Origin: an uncultured Clostridia bacterium
GTDB taxonomy: Bacteria; Bacillota; Clostridia; Christensenellales; UBA1242
DNA: 64,000 nucleotides
Direction: 5' to 3'
NCBI GenBank assembly: GCA_934747965.1
Contig: CAKVHI010000002.1
Coordinates: 115,655 to 179,654 of the forward strand
Shown here in pieces: positions 25,067 through 34,922 of this stretch (within the stretch, counting starts at the first letter, position 1; each line of letters begins with the position of its first letter). Below the pieces are notes generated by a model. That model did not search any database and had not been told where the DNA came from. It was given only the letters and a program-made list of their open reading frames with translations. Both the position numbers and the translations under genes were made by a program.

Positions 25067-28000
25067 ATTTTAAAATTTCTGTTAATTTTTTGTAAAATTC
25101 ATATTCTTCTTTTTTGCTTTTAACAAGATAATCTAGGCTTTCTTTCGAAATTTGTTTATATCTGCCTTCACTCAAAATAAATTTTTCAAGCAAATCAAAA
25201 TTTGGAGTGCTGTCTAATTCAAGTTTTTGGTCATAATAGGTTATCAAATTAAAATAGCCACTTTTTGTTGCCAAAGATGCTTGTTTAAATGAGTTTTGCA
25301 TATCAATTTTGTGATTTACGCAAGGAGTATAAGCAAGAATTATGCTAGGTCCATTGTGGCTAACTGCATCTTTAAAGGCTTGCAAACAATGATTTTTGTT
25401 AAAAGAGTAGTTTACTTTTGCAAAATATAAATTTTTGTATTGAAACAAACTTAAAAATAAATCTTTTTTTAGTGTCTGCTTTTCGTTTGTGTACTTTGTT
25501 TTAGCACCTAAATTGGTTGCTTTACTTGTTTGGCCACCAGTGTTTGCATACAACTCGTTATCTAATATTAAAATGTTTACATTTTTATTTAAACTTACAA
25601 CATGGTCAAGTCCGCCAAAATCAATGTCGTAAGCCCAACCGTCCCCTCCAACAATGAAACTTGTCATAGGCAAAACAAATTCTAAGTTTTGTTTTATTTC
25701 TTCATCATAAGCATTTTTAGGTTTAACTTCCTTAAGTTGTTCATAAATGTTTTGACAAATCTCAAAATTATTTGTGTTTTTCAAAAATTCTTTAAAATTG
25801 TCTTTAAACAAATCACTAAATTTATCAAAGTTTTCATTAATTTTTTTAATATAATTTTGTCTTGCCAAATCATTTCCGACAGTCGCACCATAACCAAATT
25901 CAGCGTTATCTTCAAACAAGTTACTTACAAAACTTGTTCCGTATCCTTTGTTGTTTGTGTTGAAAGGCGAACAATTTGTTATCCCGTTATAAATCGAAGA
26001 ACACCCAGTGGCATTAATCAAATTAAGATGAGAGCCGAATAATGAACCTAGAATTTTGTAGTACATAATTTCTTGACATCCAGAGCAAGAGGAATTGCAA
26101 CTATAATAATTTTGACATAAACTTAAATTTTTAGATTGTCTATCATCACTTAGAGGCAAAAGATTGTAAAAATATTCTTTGTTAGTGTTTGAATAATTTT
26201 TTAATAACAATGCCTGTGTAGGACAAATGCTTATGCAATTACCACACCCCGTGCATTTTTCAGTATCAACAAACAAACAAAAACTTGTGCCATCATTGTT
26301 TTTTAAATATTTAAAATCTTTTGGAGCGTTCGTCAAATTTTTTGTTTCAACTTTTTTTATTAAAATTGCACCATGCGGGCAAATTTGAGCACAATTTGTG
26401 CATTTAATACATTTTTCTTGAAGCCAGCAGGCTTTTTTGTTGTTTAAAATATGGAAATTATTTAAGTTTTTTGTTTCGCCGTTAGCATTGAAATATGAAA
26501 CTTTACAGTTGCTTAAATCTGTAAAGACTGCGGGAGTGGTTTGACTTAACCAACTTTCAGGGTAATGATATTCTTTAACATAATTTTGAGTTTTTATAAG
26601 ATAATCGCAACTATTGCGTTGTTTTAAAAATTCAACAGAAGTTTCATTCACAAGTTGGCTTAGTTTGTTACTTTTATCACTTTTGTTGTATGAAGCAATA
26701 AAGAAACTAATCATCATTATCAAATTTATTTTATCACCAAGATTATTCTCTTTGGCAATTTGACTTGCTGAAATTAAATATAGTTTGCAATTTTTTGAAG
26801 CAATCAAATTTTTGCAATAGTCAGAAATTTGTTCAATCTCATCCTCAGTTGAATTTATTAAAATAGTTGCATTTTGTTTAAGATTTTTTAATATGTCATA
26901 AGAGTTTAAAATTTCAAGGTTAGAAATAGAGATTGCATCAAAGTTTTTTTCTTTATAATTTATTTGGAAGTTTTTTTTGCCAGCAAAAATTTGACTTTCG
27001 GTTAGGTTTCCACTTTTTTTGCTGTCATAATAACTGTTTTCACTCACAAAAATGTCGCCTTCAAGAGAACACAATTTTTTAACATAAAATTTGCCGGCAG
27101 AAACTGTTCCGTCATTTCCAATTCCAAAAAAAGCATATTTGGTTAGATTGTCTTTAAAATCTTCATCAATGACTTCTAGGGAAGTATTTGAGATGTCATC
27201 GTCTATTCCAACTGTAAAATGATCCAAACAACGACTATCCATGTTCAAAAAAACTGATTTTGCACATGCTTTATCAAAATCTTTTCCGCCAAGACCATAA
27301 CGACCACAAAGGATTTTTATATCTTTGTTTGCTAAACCTGATTTAATTGTTTGCCCAAGATATTCATAATTATGACCCGCTTGTTTTGTTCGGTCAAGAA
27401 CGGTAATAACCTTTGTTGTTTTTGGAAGTACTTTTAACAATTCATCCACACAAAAAGGATTAAGAAGATTTACTCCAACAACACCATAACTATCGTCTAA
27501 ATAGTCAAGCGTAGTTTTTAATGTTTCAACGCTACTAGCAATGGAGATAACAATTTTTGTTGCCTTTTTAGAGCCAAAATACTCAAAAATTTGATATTTT
27601 CTGCCTTCAATTTTATAAAATTCTTCAAAACATTCGTTCAAAATTTTAGGCACTTTTCTGATATATTCTTCAATTCTTTCTCTATTTTGAAAATAGATAT
27701 CTGAATTTTGATTTGTTCCATAAGTCTTTGGGTTTGAACAAACCAGACAAGAATTTTTAAATTCAATAAATTCCTTTTTTGGAAATAATTTTTCTTCGTT
27801 TTTTAATTTTATAATAGATTCAAGTTTGTGAGAAGTTGTAAAACCATCAAAAAAGTGCAAAACTGGAATTTTGCTTTTGAGTGTTAGCATATGTGAAATC
27901 ATGCAAAAATCTTGAGCCTTTTGAACATTTGAAGAACATAAAATGCTAAATCCTGTAGAAAGTGTGCTGTAAACATCACTATGGTCGCAAAAAATATTTA

Positions 28001-28358
28001 GGGCATGTGTTGATAGACTTCGGGAAGCGACATTCAAAACAAAAGGTTTTAAACTTGAAGCAAGTTTATACATGTTTGGAATCATCAACAAAAGTCCTTG
28101 ACTTGATGTGAAGGTGGTGGAGTATGTTCCACCATATAATGCACCGAAACAAGATGCTATTGCACCCGCTTCGCTTTGCATAACATCAACTTTTGGGGTT
28201 GTTCCAAAAATGTTTTTAGAGTTTATTTTGTCTTGACTTAAACTTGAGTATTTTTCTCCCATTGTACTTGACGGGGTTATTGGATATATTGCAGAATATT
28301 CAGTCAATTTGTGGCTAACATTTGCCACAATTTCGTTTGCAGAGGTTAAAATTGTCAT
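25065..28358 (-). CDS. nifJ: Pyruvate:ferredoxin (flavodoxin) oxidoreductase
   Basis: A single-chain PFOR of 1097 residues that converts pyruvate and CoA to acetyl-CoA, CO2 and reduced ferredoxin in anaerobes. N-terminal pyruvate-binding domain: YPITPSSTMGEKY and FTSSQGLLLMIPNMYKLA. Next are the gamma-type domain (GNDGTVSAGK) and two 4Fe-4S clusters (CIKCTNCAQICP and CTGCGNCISICP). The thiamine-diphosphate domain has ATGCSSIYNG, GGDGWAYDIDFGGLDHV and NELYANTGGQTSKAT. It is somewhat shorter than the usual ~1170-1190 residues but no core motif is lost. AAGGAG lies before the ATG, and a consensus-like promoter sits upstream, divergent from truA. Confidence 0.95.
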   Translation of the reverse strand: MTILTSANEIVANVSHKLTEYSAIYPITPSSTMGEKYSSLSQDKINSKNIFGTTPKVDVMQSEAGAIASCFGALYGGTYSTTFTSSQGLLLMIPNMYKLASSLKPFVLNVASRSLSTHALNIFCDHSDVYSTLSTGFSILCSSNVQKAQDFCMISHMLTLKSKIPVLHFFDGFTTSHKLESIIKLKNEEKLFPKKEFIEFKNSCLVCSNPKTYGTNQNSDIYFQNRERIEEYIRKVPKILNECFEEFYKIEGRKYQIFEYFGSKKATKIVISIASSVETLKTTLDYLDDSYGVVGVNLLNPFCVDELLKVLPKTTKVITVLDRTKQAGHNYEYLGQTIKSGLANKDIKILCGRYGLGGKDFDKACAKSVFLNMDSRCLDHFTVGIDDDISNTSLEVIDEDFKDNLTKYAFFGIGNDGTVSAGKFYVKKLCSLEGDIFVSENSYYDSKKSGNLTESQIFAGKKNFQINYKEKNFDAISISNLEILNSYDILKNLKQNATILINSTEDEIEQISDYCKNLIASKNCKLYLISASQIAKENNLGDKINLIMMISFFIASYNKSDKSNKLSQLVNETSVEFLKQRNSCDYLIKTQNYVKEYHYPESWLSQTTPAVFTDLSNCKVSYFNANGETKNLNNFHILNNKKACWLQEKCIKCTNCAQICPHGAILIKKVETKNLTNAPKDFKYLKNNDGTSFCLFVDTEKCTGCGNCISICPTQALLLKNYSNTNKEYFYNLLPLSDDRQSKNLSLCQNYYSCNSSCSGCQEIMYYKILGSLFGSHLNLINATGCSSIYNGITNCSPFNTNNKGYGTSFVSNLFEDNAEFGYGATVGNDLARQNYIKKINENFDKFSDLFKDNFKEFLKNTNNFEICQNIYEQLKEVKPKNAYDEEIKQNLEFVLPMTSFIVGGDGWAYDIDFGGLDHVVSLNKNVNILILDNELYANTGGQTSKATNLGAKTKYTNEKQTLKKDLFLSLFQYKNLYFAKVNYSFNKNHCLQAFKDAVSHNGPSIILAYTPCVNHKIDMQNSFKQASLATKSGYFNLITYYDQKLELDSTPNFDLLEKFILSEGRYKQISKESLDYLVKSKKEEYEFYKKLTEILK

Positions 28359-28373
28359 AAAAACTCCTTGAAA

Positions 28374-28399
28374 TTATAAGTTGCGTAAACTTATAAGTT
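28374..28399 (-). promoter_or_regulatory. Inverted repeat in the nifJ leader, possible operator
   Basis: TTATAAGTT (28374-28382) and AACTTATAA (28388-28396) form a perfect 9-bp inverted repeat around GCGTA. A 12-base palindrome AACTTATAAGTT occupies 28388-28399. The repeat is between the nifJ promoter and its ribosome site, where a repressor or RNA hairpin could act. It does not match the Rex consensus I know. Confidence 0.45.
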
Positions 28400-28428
28400 A
28401 AAATCTATTCTTTTTATATTTCAAATAT

Positions 28429-28457
28429 ATTATAGAATTTATCGTTTAAAAAGTCAA
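28429..28457 (-). promoter_or_regulatory. nifJ promoter
   Basis: On the minus strand TTGACT (plus 28452-28457), 17-base spacer, TATAAT (plus 28429-28434). It gives a leader of about 65 bases. Confidence 0.75.
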
Positions 28458-28471
28458 TTTATATATTTAAG

Positions 28472-28500
28472 TTGAAATTTTGATGATTAAATGATAGAAT
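28472..28500 (+). promoter_or_regulatory. truA promoter, predicted leaderless
   Basis: TTGAAA (28472-28477), 17-base spacer, TAGAAT (28495-28500). The truA ATG follows nine bases later, with no SD. Confidence 0.6.
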
Positions 28501-28509
28501 AAAATAATT

Positions 28510-29295
28510 ATGAACAAAAAACTAGACTATAAAATTAAAAATGACAAAAAGAGTGTAAATATAAAAATTACATTTTCATATAACGGAAAAAATTATTTTG
28601 GGCTTCAAAAACAAAAAGATAAACAAACTGTTCAAGGTGAAATAGAAAATGCTCTTTTTAAACTTTTTAATCAAAAAACAGAAATAACTATTGCTGGAAG
28701 AACGGACAAGGGTGTGAGTGCTCAAAATATGGTTGCAAACTTTTTTACAGATTATAATATTGTTCCAGAAAAAATTTGTTACGCTTTAAATGTTTTGCTC
28801 CCTGATGATATAAGGATATTAAAAAGTGAAGAAGTTGAAACTAACTTTAATGCAAGATTTTGTGCTAAACAAAAAACTTATTGTTATGCAATGTATGAAA
28901 GCAGGTTTGCTTTGCCTTTATTCCCTTTCGAAAGTCAAGTTAAAACAAAACTATGTTTAAAAAATATGAAAAAGGCAATGAAATATTTGAAAGGTAAGCA
29001 TGACTTTACAAGTTTTGTTACAAATTCAAAACAGTATGAAAATTGTGAAAGAACAATATTTAAGTTGCGCCTAATAAAAAAATCTTTTTGCAAAATAAAT
29101 CATTATTATTTTTATTTTACGGGGGATGGCTTTTTGTATAATCAAGTCAGAACAATGGTAGGAACGATTTTGCTTGTTGGGTTAAACAAATTAAAACCAA
29201 AAGATATTAAAAATATTTTAAAATGTAAAAATCGTAGTTTTGCTGGCAAGGTTATGCCAAGTGAAGGACTAACGCTTATTGATATAAAATATTAA
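28510..29295 (+). CDS. truA: tRNA pseudouridine synthase A
   Basis: TruA makes pseudouridine at positions 38-40 of the tRNA anticodon arm. It has 261 residues, and the catalytic Asp is in AGRTDKGVSAQNMVANF. Other family landmarks are KITFSYNGKNYFGLQ, YCYAMYESR, KHDFTSFVTN, and GDGFLYNQVRTMVGTILLVG near the end. It stands alone, divergent from nifJ. No ribosome site precedes the ATG, so I infer a leaderless mRNA. Confidence 0.93.
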   Translation: MNKKLDYKIKNDKKSVNIKITFSYNGKNYFGLQKQKDKQTVQGEIENALFKLFNQKTEITIAGRTDKGVSAQNMVANFFTDYNIVPEKICYALNVLLPDDIRILKSEEVETNFNARFCAKQKTYCYAMYESRFALPLFPFESQVKTKLCLKNMKKAMKYLKGKHDFTSFVTNSKQYENCERTIFKLRLIKKSFCKINHYYFYFTGDGFLYNQVRTMVGTILLVGLNKLKPKDIKNILKCKNRSFAGKVMPSEGLTLIDIKY

Positions 29296-29443
29296 ATTTT
29301 ATTGATGCTAAATTTGTTTTTTTTGTTTTTAATGAAAACAGAAAGACTCATTAAATTTTTTAAATAGTGATTTTTGATAATAAAACAATCTTAAATGTTA
29401 AAAACTTAAATATCAGAATAAAAACAATGAATAACAAAAAACC

Positions 29444-29478
29444 ATAAAAAAAGAAGGAAATTTTTTAAAATTTCCTTC
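29444..29478 (-). terminator. Intrinsic terminator of the 914-residue membrane protein gene
   Basis: Read on minus, GAAGGAAATTTT pairs with AAAATTTCCTTC (plus 29453-29464 and 29467-29478) and is followed by TTTTTTT. The plus side has no T-run. Confidence 0.8.
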
Positions 29479-29498
29479 AAAAGATGTGGTTTTTTTGT

Positions 29499-32243
29499 TT
29501 ATGCCGTTGGCAATAAATTTTTAAGACCAGTCAAAATTTCACTGTAAGTGTTGTCATTGATTTCTGAGGTTTCATTTTCTAGGAATGATTTTTTTGTTTG
29601 AATATAGTTTTCAATATCAGTCTTTGTTTGACCTTCAGGAACAGAGGAATAATCAACTTCACTTAAAATATTGCTTAAAATTTTGTTAGTGAACATAACA
29701 GGGAATGAGCCAGTGTTTTTGATTGCATTTAAACTTGTTGACAATTTATTAATGTCTATTGATTGAATATCTTTAGCATCCATAGTTTTTAGACTTTCAA
29801 TTTCGCTGTTAATTTTGTCTAGACTTTCAAATAATTTACTTATTGTGTTATTTTCTATAATAAAGTCTTTACTGTCAGTCAAAGCATCTTTAATTCCGTG
29901 CTCTGTTGTAACATCTTTTATTGCCGAATTAATTGCATAAGTTATTGCACCCTTTTCAACACAATCTGTTAAAGTCTCAGTAGATTTACGATTGTTAAGT
30001 CTTAAAATTATGTTTTCATACAAGTCTGCATTTTGTGTGTCTTGATTTTTTGCAACAGTCATTGCTTCTATCAAAAGTGGTTGCATTTTTTTGCTGTAAA
30101 TTTTGCTGTTAGGGTTTTGTTCCACTTCATCGAACTTATTGCAAAGATTAATTAATTTTTCGGCATTTTCTTTGTCTGAGCCAGACAAGTCTAGGTCTTT
30201 GAATTTTAATAATTCTTTAATTAAAGGTTGAATGCTTGTTAATTCTTTCTCCCATTCAACTTTTGTTAAACTGGCATCACTAAGATCTGTGTCAGTTATC
30301 TTCAAAATTTCCAAAGCGGTTGAATAATCACTTAAACTTGTTTTTGAAGTTTCTAACATATCATTGTAAATAGGTCTAATTTCGTTTCCAAACAAAGTTG
30401 TTAATTCAAGTTTGTCGAACATTTTTCCGACTTTTTGTAGGTCTAACTTATCAATTTCAAGATTTGATGATTTTATAATTTCTGCAATATACTCTATTTC
30501 CTCAAAAGCGTTTGAAATTTTTAATAGTTCATCTTCCCAAACATTAACATCACTTAGGTTGTCAATAACATTGTTTAAATTTACAGGAAGACCGTTAGTG
30601 TTTTCTTTCGCTTTTGTTTTTGCAACATCAATTAAATCTATATATTGATTAGAATTTAAAACTTCGGTGTCTTTTAATGTGTCTAACAACTTTCCAACAA
30701 ATGGAAGAGTATTTTTTGTTACAACAAGGTTGCTATCTAAATTAACTGTTTTTAATCCGTTGATTGAATATTGAATAAGATTGCCGATAACTTGAGAGGC
30801 TTTATCCTTTGTTATGTTATTAGTTGAGTAAGTTAAACCTAAAGATTTAAACAAACTTTCAAAAGTACTGTCAATTAAACTTGGCGACAAATCTTTTATG
30901 AAAGTAATATTCGTGATTTTATCGCTTAAAGATTTTGCGAAATTATCATCAGTGCTCTTAATCAAATTTACATAATCTTTGTTAGTTAATTGAGTACCAG
31001 TTTTTATTGAATTGTAAACTGGAGTTAAAATATTATTATCGTTTGTTAATTTTAAAATGCTTGTTAAGTCTTGAAGAATAGATTTAACAAAACTAAAATC
31101 ATATTCGGTTAAGGTTTGCAAAGCCTGTTTAACTATGAATTCTTTTACTTCGTCATTTTTGATTTCATCAGGAAGTTTTATTGGAAAATTAGGGTCATCA
31201 TTAAGCATTTTATCAACAACAATAGGAAAGACAGTGTTTCCAACAGCAGTCAAAAACTTTACTTCAAAAACTTTGTTAATTGTGCTATCTGTTTTTGTTA
31301 ATAACTCTGTCATTTCTTCTTTGGTTAAAGTTTCTTTTTCAATATAAGATTTTATGTTCAAAACATCACTATAAACATTTAAAACAGTTGTAATATCATC
31401 CAAAAGTTTAACTTCAGTGTTGTTTATTTTTGTTCGAGTTAAAGAGTTAAAAGCATGAGTGCCAATGGCTTCCATTCCAATAATTCTTGTGATGTTAATT
31501 CCTACATTGCCTTTATAAGCACTAACTATTTTTTTACTTGTTTCATCGCCAACTAACGCACTAAGCAAAGATTGCTCTTCGGTTGTATTTCCACTTTCGG
31601 CATAAAGCATTAAGCTTGCAGTTGACCCATTCATTTTAATAGAATCAAGTTTCATTATTGCACTGCCAAGACCATATATTGGCACCATTGTCGCAAAAAT
31701 TGCAATTAAACCAATAACAAAACCACAAGCCATACCCAAAAGTCTACGCTTTTTTGGTTTTATAACATTTCCTCTAGTATCAACATTTTTCTTTCGTTTG
31801 TTTTTTGTGCAAAGAAATATTATTAAATTTACTGGAAGAGAAATTATGAAAACTATAATTTTTACAAGCCAGAACAAAACCACAAAAATAAACGGCGAAG
31901 CAATTAAACTTGGAAGTGTTAGAATAACATCTTTAAGTTCTGGGTTTGAAGAAATTGCATTTGAAATTTCTGGGTTTGACTCAATCATTGCAACGATATA
32001 ATCTCCAAGAGTTTTGCAAACACTTCCATTTGCTTGCAAATTAAATTTTGTAATGTCGTATTGCAAAACGATAGTTGTCAGCGAACTTGTGATTATAATC
32101 AAAATTATAACGAGAACCAAATTGTAAATTCCGCTTATTAAACTTTTTTTAAAGCCAACAATTAAGCCATACAAAACTCCAATGATAACAAAAGCGAGCA
32201 TCATCAAACTTAATATTAAGCTTATCAAAGCAAAGGTATCCAT
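29499..32243 (-). CDS. Large membrane protein with CvpA-like N-terminus, function unknown
   Basis: 914 residues. The first ~200 hold four membrane helices (about 6-30, 37-60, 108-137, 168-192); the opening LYGLIVGFKKSLISGIYNLVLVI recalls the CvpA fold. The remaining ~700 residues are soluble, helical and rich in Asp, Thr, Leu and Lys, with no Cys-rich or catalytic motif I can see; repeats such as LLDTLKDTEVLNSNQYIDLIDVAKTKAKENT suggest helical scaffolding. By charge the tail is probably extracytoplasmic. AGGAG precedes the ATG; TGTTATAAT (plus 32285-32290) is a possible -10. It is a single-gene unit. Confidence 0.7.
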   Translation of the reverse strand: MDTFALISLILSLMMLAFVIIGVLYGLIVGFKKSLISGIYNLVLVIILIIITSSLTTIVLQYDITKFNLQANGSVCKTLGDYIVAMIESNPEISNAISSNPELKDVILTLPSLIASPFIFVVLFWLVKIIVFIISLPVNLIIFLCTKNKRKKNVDTRGNVIKPKKRRLLGMACGFVIGLIAIFATMVPIYGLGSAIMKLDSIKMNGSTASLMLYAESGNTTEEQSLLSALVGDETSKKIVSAYKGNVGINITRIIGMEAIGTHAFNSLTRTKINNTEVKLLDDITTVLNVYSDVLNIKSYIEKETLTKEEMTELLTKTDSTINKVFEVKFLTAVGNTVFPIVVDKMLNDDPNFPIKLPDEIKNDEVKEFIVKQALQTLTEYDFSFVKSILQDLTSILKLTNDNNILTPVYNSIKTGTQLTNKDYVNLIKSTDDNFAKSLSDKITNITFIKDLSPSLIDSTFESLFKSLGLTYSTNNITKDKASQVIGNLIQYSINGLKTVNLDSNLVVTKNTLPFVGKLLDTLKDTEVLNSNQYIDLIDVAKTKAKENTNGLPVNLNNVIDNLSDVNVWEDELLKISNAFEEIEYIAEIIKSSNLEIDKLDLQKVGKMFDKLELTTLFGNEIRPIYNDMLETSKTSLSDYSTALEILKITDTDLSDASLTKVEWEKELTSIQPLIKELLKFKDLDLSGSDKENAEKLINLCNKFDEVEQNPNSKIYSKKMQPLLIEAMTVAKNQDTQNADLYENIILRLNNRKSTETLTDCVEKGAITYAINSAIKDVTTEHGIKDALTDSKDFIIENNTISKLFESLDKINSEIESLKTMDAKDIQSIDINKLSTSLNAIKNTGSFPVMFTNKILSNILSEVDYSSVPEGQTKTDIENYIQTKKSFLENETSEINDNTYSEILTGLKNLLPTA

Positions 32244-32393
32244 AAAAATAACTCCTATAACTAATATTTTCCTTAATAATAATTATTATAACAAACAAAA
32301 CCTAAAAATAAAAACAATTTATAAACAAAGTTTAATTTATTCATTTTTTTAGCAAAAATATAAACGATTTTTTTTAAATATTTTAAATTTCGC

Positions 32394-32422
32394 TTGACAA
32401 TTAATTTATTTAGTTGTAAAAT
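32394..32422 (+). promoter_or_regulatory. rplM-rpsI promoter
   Basis: TTGACA (32394-32399), 17-base spacer, TAAAAT (32417-32422). It leaves a leader of about 68 bases before the rplM ATG, which could hold an autoregulatory L13-type structure; I could not draw one confidently. Confidence 0.8.
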
Positions 32423-32496
32423 AAGCGAGTATAAAAATTTATTTTGAATTAGCCCCTTAAAATAAGTTGATAAACTACAAAAACTTTGGAGGAATT

Positions 32497-32940
32497 ATGA
32501 AATCATATATGGCAAATCCTTCAACAGTGGAAAGAAAGTGGTATGTTATTGATGCAACTAATATTCCTATGGGAAGATTAGCAAGTCAAGTTGCTGCAAT
32601 ATTGCGTGGAAAAAACAAACCAACATTTACACCACATGTTGACACTGGGGATTATGTTATTGTTATTAACAGCAACAATGTTAAATTAACAGGTAAAAAA
32701 TTAGAACAAAAAATGTATCGTCATCATACTGGATATATTGGTAATATGAAAGAAGAAAACTATGCTCATCTTATGGATGAAAGAAGTGATTTTGCAATCA
32801 CTTTGGCAGTTAAAGGAATGTTGCCAAAATCTAATATGGGAAGAAGTATGTTAAAAAGACTATTTGTATATAAAGATGCAAATCATGGTCATGATGCTCA
32901 AAAACCACAAACTTTAGTTTTAAAGGAGGCAAATAGATAG
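32497..32940 (+). CDS. rplM: 50S ribosomal protein L13
   Basis: 147 residues with the L13 signatures [30 protein letters not shown] and [10 protein letters not shown], ending [15 protein letters not shown]13 binds 23S rRNA early in 50S assembly. GGAGGAATT fixes the ATG at 32497; an upstream in-frame start at 32467 has no ribosome site. It is co-transcribed with rpsI, the near-universal arrangement. Confidence 0.96.
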   Translation: MKSYMANPSTVERKWYVIDATNIPMGRLASQVAAILRGKNKPTFTPHVDTGDYVIVINSNNVKLTGKKLEQKMYRHHTGYIGNMKEENYAHLMDERSDFAITLAVKGMLPKSNMGRSMLKRLFVYKDANHGHDAQKPQTLVLKEANR

Positions 32941-32941
32941 T

Positions 32942-33361
32942 ATGGCAGTTACTAAAAAAGCAAAAGCAGACAAAACTCTTGCACCTTTAAATGTTGGCAG
33001 AAGAAAATCTTCTATTGCCCGTGTTAGAGTTTCAACAGGAAGCGGAAAAATTGTTATAAACAAAAAAGACCTTAATGAATATTTTTCATTAGAAACTTTA
33101 AAACAAATTGTTAAACAACCATTAGTTTTAACAAACACAACAGATAAAGTTGATGTTTTGGTTAATGTTTATGGTGGTGGCTTAACTGGTCAAGCAGGTG
33201 CAATTCGTCATGGTATTGCAAGAGGCTTAGTTAAACTTGATGAAACTTACAAACCAGAACTTAAAAAAGCAGGTTTCTTAACAAGAGATGCAAGAAGCAA
33301 AGAAAGAAAGAAATATGGTTTGAAAAAAGCAAGAAAAGCTCCTCAATTCAGCAAGAGATAA
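32942..33361 (+). CDS. rpsI: 30S ribosomal protein S9
   Basis: 139 residues. The family core [12 protein letters not shown] is near residue 19-30, then [21 protein letters not shown]. The basic C-terminus [17 protein letters not shown] reaches into the P site and contacts tRNA. AAAGGAGGC lies in the end of rplM, and the ATG follows the rplM stop directly. A terminator follows. Confidence 0.96.
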   Translation: MAVTKKAKADKTLAPLNVGRRKSSIARVRVSTGSGKIVINKKDLNEYFSLETLKQIVKQPLVLTNTTDKVDVLVNVYGGGLTGQAGAIRHGIARGLVKLDETYKPELKKAGFLTRDARSKERKKYGLKKARKAPQFSKR

Positions 33362-33369
33362 TGATTTTA

Positions 33370-33400
33370 AAACAACAATCTTTTTGGTTGTTGTTTTTTT
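33370..33400 (+). terminator. Intrinsic terminator of rplM-rpsI
   Basis: AACAACAA (33371-33378) pairs with TTGTTGTT (33388-33395) and is followed by T5. Confidence 0.8.
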
Positions 33401-33513
33401 AAATATAATTATGTTCTAGAATAAGTTTTTTGTTGCAGTTTTATATTTGATAGCAAATTTTTTTATTTAAAATTTGACTTGATTAAAAATTATTAAAAAA
33501 TTATGTTATTTAT

Positions 33514-33542
33514 TTATCAAAACAAGGCAAAATTGTTATAAT
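33514..33542 (+). promoter_or_regulatory. trxB promoter
   Basis: TTATCA (33514-33519), 17-base spacer, TATAAT (33537-33542). The -35 is weak, the -10 perfect. Confidence 0.5.
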
Positions 33543-33560
33543 AAGAAAGAGGTGAGATTT

Positions 33561-34475
33561 ATGTATGATGTTATTATTATTGGTGGTGGTCCTAGTGGCA
33601 TAACCGCAGGTATTTATGCGAAACGAAGTGGTCTTAAAAGTTTGATAATAGAAAAAAGCAATATTGGTGGGCAAGTGATTAACACCTATGAAATAAAAAA
33701 TTTTCCTACTTACGAAAATATTTCAGGTGCTGATTTTTGCATGAAACTTTATGACCAAGCACAGGCAAATGAACTTGAAATTATAAACGATGAAGTTTTG
33801 AGTGTTTCTCTTACAGAAGATGTTAAAGTTGTTAAAACTGTGAATGAAGAATTTAAGGCAAAATGTGTTATAATTTGCACAGGCACGAAATCTCGTAATT
33901 TAGGTTTGATTGATGAAGAAAAATACATTGGCAAAGGAATTAGTTATTGTGCTTTGTGTGATGGCAATTTTTTTAAAGACAAAATAGTTTGTGTTGTTGG
34001 CGGTGGCGACAGTGCTATGGAAGATGCAATTTATCTTGGCGGAATATGCAAAAAAGTTTATGTTTTAAACAGGTCTGACAAATTGAGAGCTCAAAATATT
34101 TTGCAAGAAAGTTTGAATAAGAATATAGAAAAAAATCATAATATTGAAGTTTTGTTTAATTGCAAAGTAGAAAAACTTTATGGGGATGAATTTTTAAATT
34201 CTGTTGATGTTTGCAAAAATGGGAAAATCACAAATCTTAAAGTTGACGGCTTGTTTTTGGCAATCGGGAAAGACCCCGACACAAAGTTGTTTGAAAATCA
34301 AATTAAGTTAGACCAAAACAAATATATTTTGGTGGATAACAATCTTCAAACAAATTTGAAAGGGGTTTATGCAGGTGGCGACTGCACTCAAAAGTTGATT
34401 AGGCAAATTATAACGGCTTGTAATGACGGGGCTGTTTGCGCAACAAATGTTAATAATTATTTAAAAGAGAATTAA
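33561..34475 (+). CDS. trxB: Thioredoxin-disulfide reductase
   Basis: 304-residue FAD/NADPH flavoenzyme that reduces thioredoxin. FAD loop IIGGGPSGITAGIYA at the N-terminus, redox pair Cys130-Ala-Leu-Cys133 followed by DG, NADPH loop VVGGGDSAMEDAIYL, and C-terminal AGGDCTQKLIRQIITACNDGAVCA contacting FAD. The active site has Leu where CATC is most usual. AAGAGGTG fixes the ATG at 33561; the GTG at 33552 is part of the ribosome site. No thioredoxin gene is beside it. Confidence 0.93.
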   Translation: MYDVIIIGGGPSGITAGIYAKRSGLKSLIIEKSNIGGQVINTYEIKNFPTYENISGADFCMKLYDQAQANELEIINDEVLSVSLTEDVKVVKTVNEEFKAKCVIICTGTKSRNLGLIDEEKYIGKGISYCALCDGNFFKDKIVCVVGGGDSAMEDAIYLGGICKKVYVLNRSDKLRAQNILQESLNKNIEKNHNIEVLFNCKVEKLYGDEFLNSVDVCKNGKITNLKVDGLFLAIGKDPDTKLFENQIKLDQNKYILVDNNLQTNLKGVYAGGDCTQKLIRQIITACNDGAVCATNVNNYLKEN

Positions 34476-34491
34476 TGTATTAATTCTTTTT
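34466..34491 (+). terminator. Intrinsic terminator of trxB
   Basis: AGAATTAAT (34468-34476) pairs with ATTAATTCT (34479-34487), followed by T-rich sequence. The stem includes the trxB stop codon. Confidence 0.75.
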
Positions 34492-34517
34492 TTTTAGTTT
34501 TTAACATAAAATTTTGT

Positions 34518-34922
34518 ATGAATAAAAAAATAAATCAATTTAATATTTTTTATCATAACCGAATTAATCTTTCAAAAAGTATGAACCCTGAAATTTTGCT
34601 AAAAAAAATTTCTAAAGCCCTTTTAACTTTGTCTAAATCTTTGGTTTGGAATGGTAAACTAGCCATTGGTGGGGATTACCATAAAAAATATTACACTGCA
34701 ATTTCTAGTGGCTTTTTAGATGAAAAAAGTGAAATTTTGGAGTTGAAAAAGGCAAAAATGAACAATTTTGGGTTTGAAGTGAAACAAAATCTTTGCAACT
34801 TTGGAATTTATTTCTATACGAAACTAAAAAAAGAATATATAAAAATTTTTTGTGGAAATGGTTGTGTGATTGAAAGAACTATTCAAAATTATATTGAAAA
34901 ATTTGTTTGTGAAAATGATTGA
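34518..34922 (+). CDS. Hypothetical protein
   Basis: 134 residues, basic, no membrane segment. Visible pieces are an N-terminal KINQFNIFYHNRINLSKSM, a central VWNGKLAIGGDYHKKYYTAISSGF and four Cys spread through the second half (CNFGIYFYT, FCGNGC, FVCEND). I do not recognise a family. TAAAAT at 34507-34512 lies five bases before the ATG and no SD is present, so it may be another leaderless gene, but the -35 is poor. Coding is supported by length, by lying between two terminator-bounded units and by codon use like its neighbours. Confidence 0.6.
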   Translation: MNKKINQFNIFYHNRINLSKSMNPEILLKKISKALLTLSKSLVWNGKLAIGGDYHKKYYTAISSGFLDEKSEILELKKAKMNNFGFEVKQNLCNFGIYFYTKLKKEYIKIFCGNGCVIERTIQNYIEKFVCEND

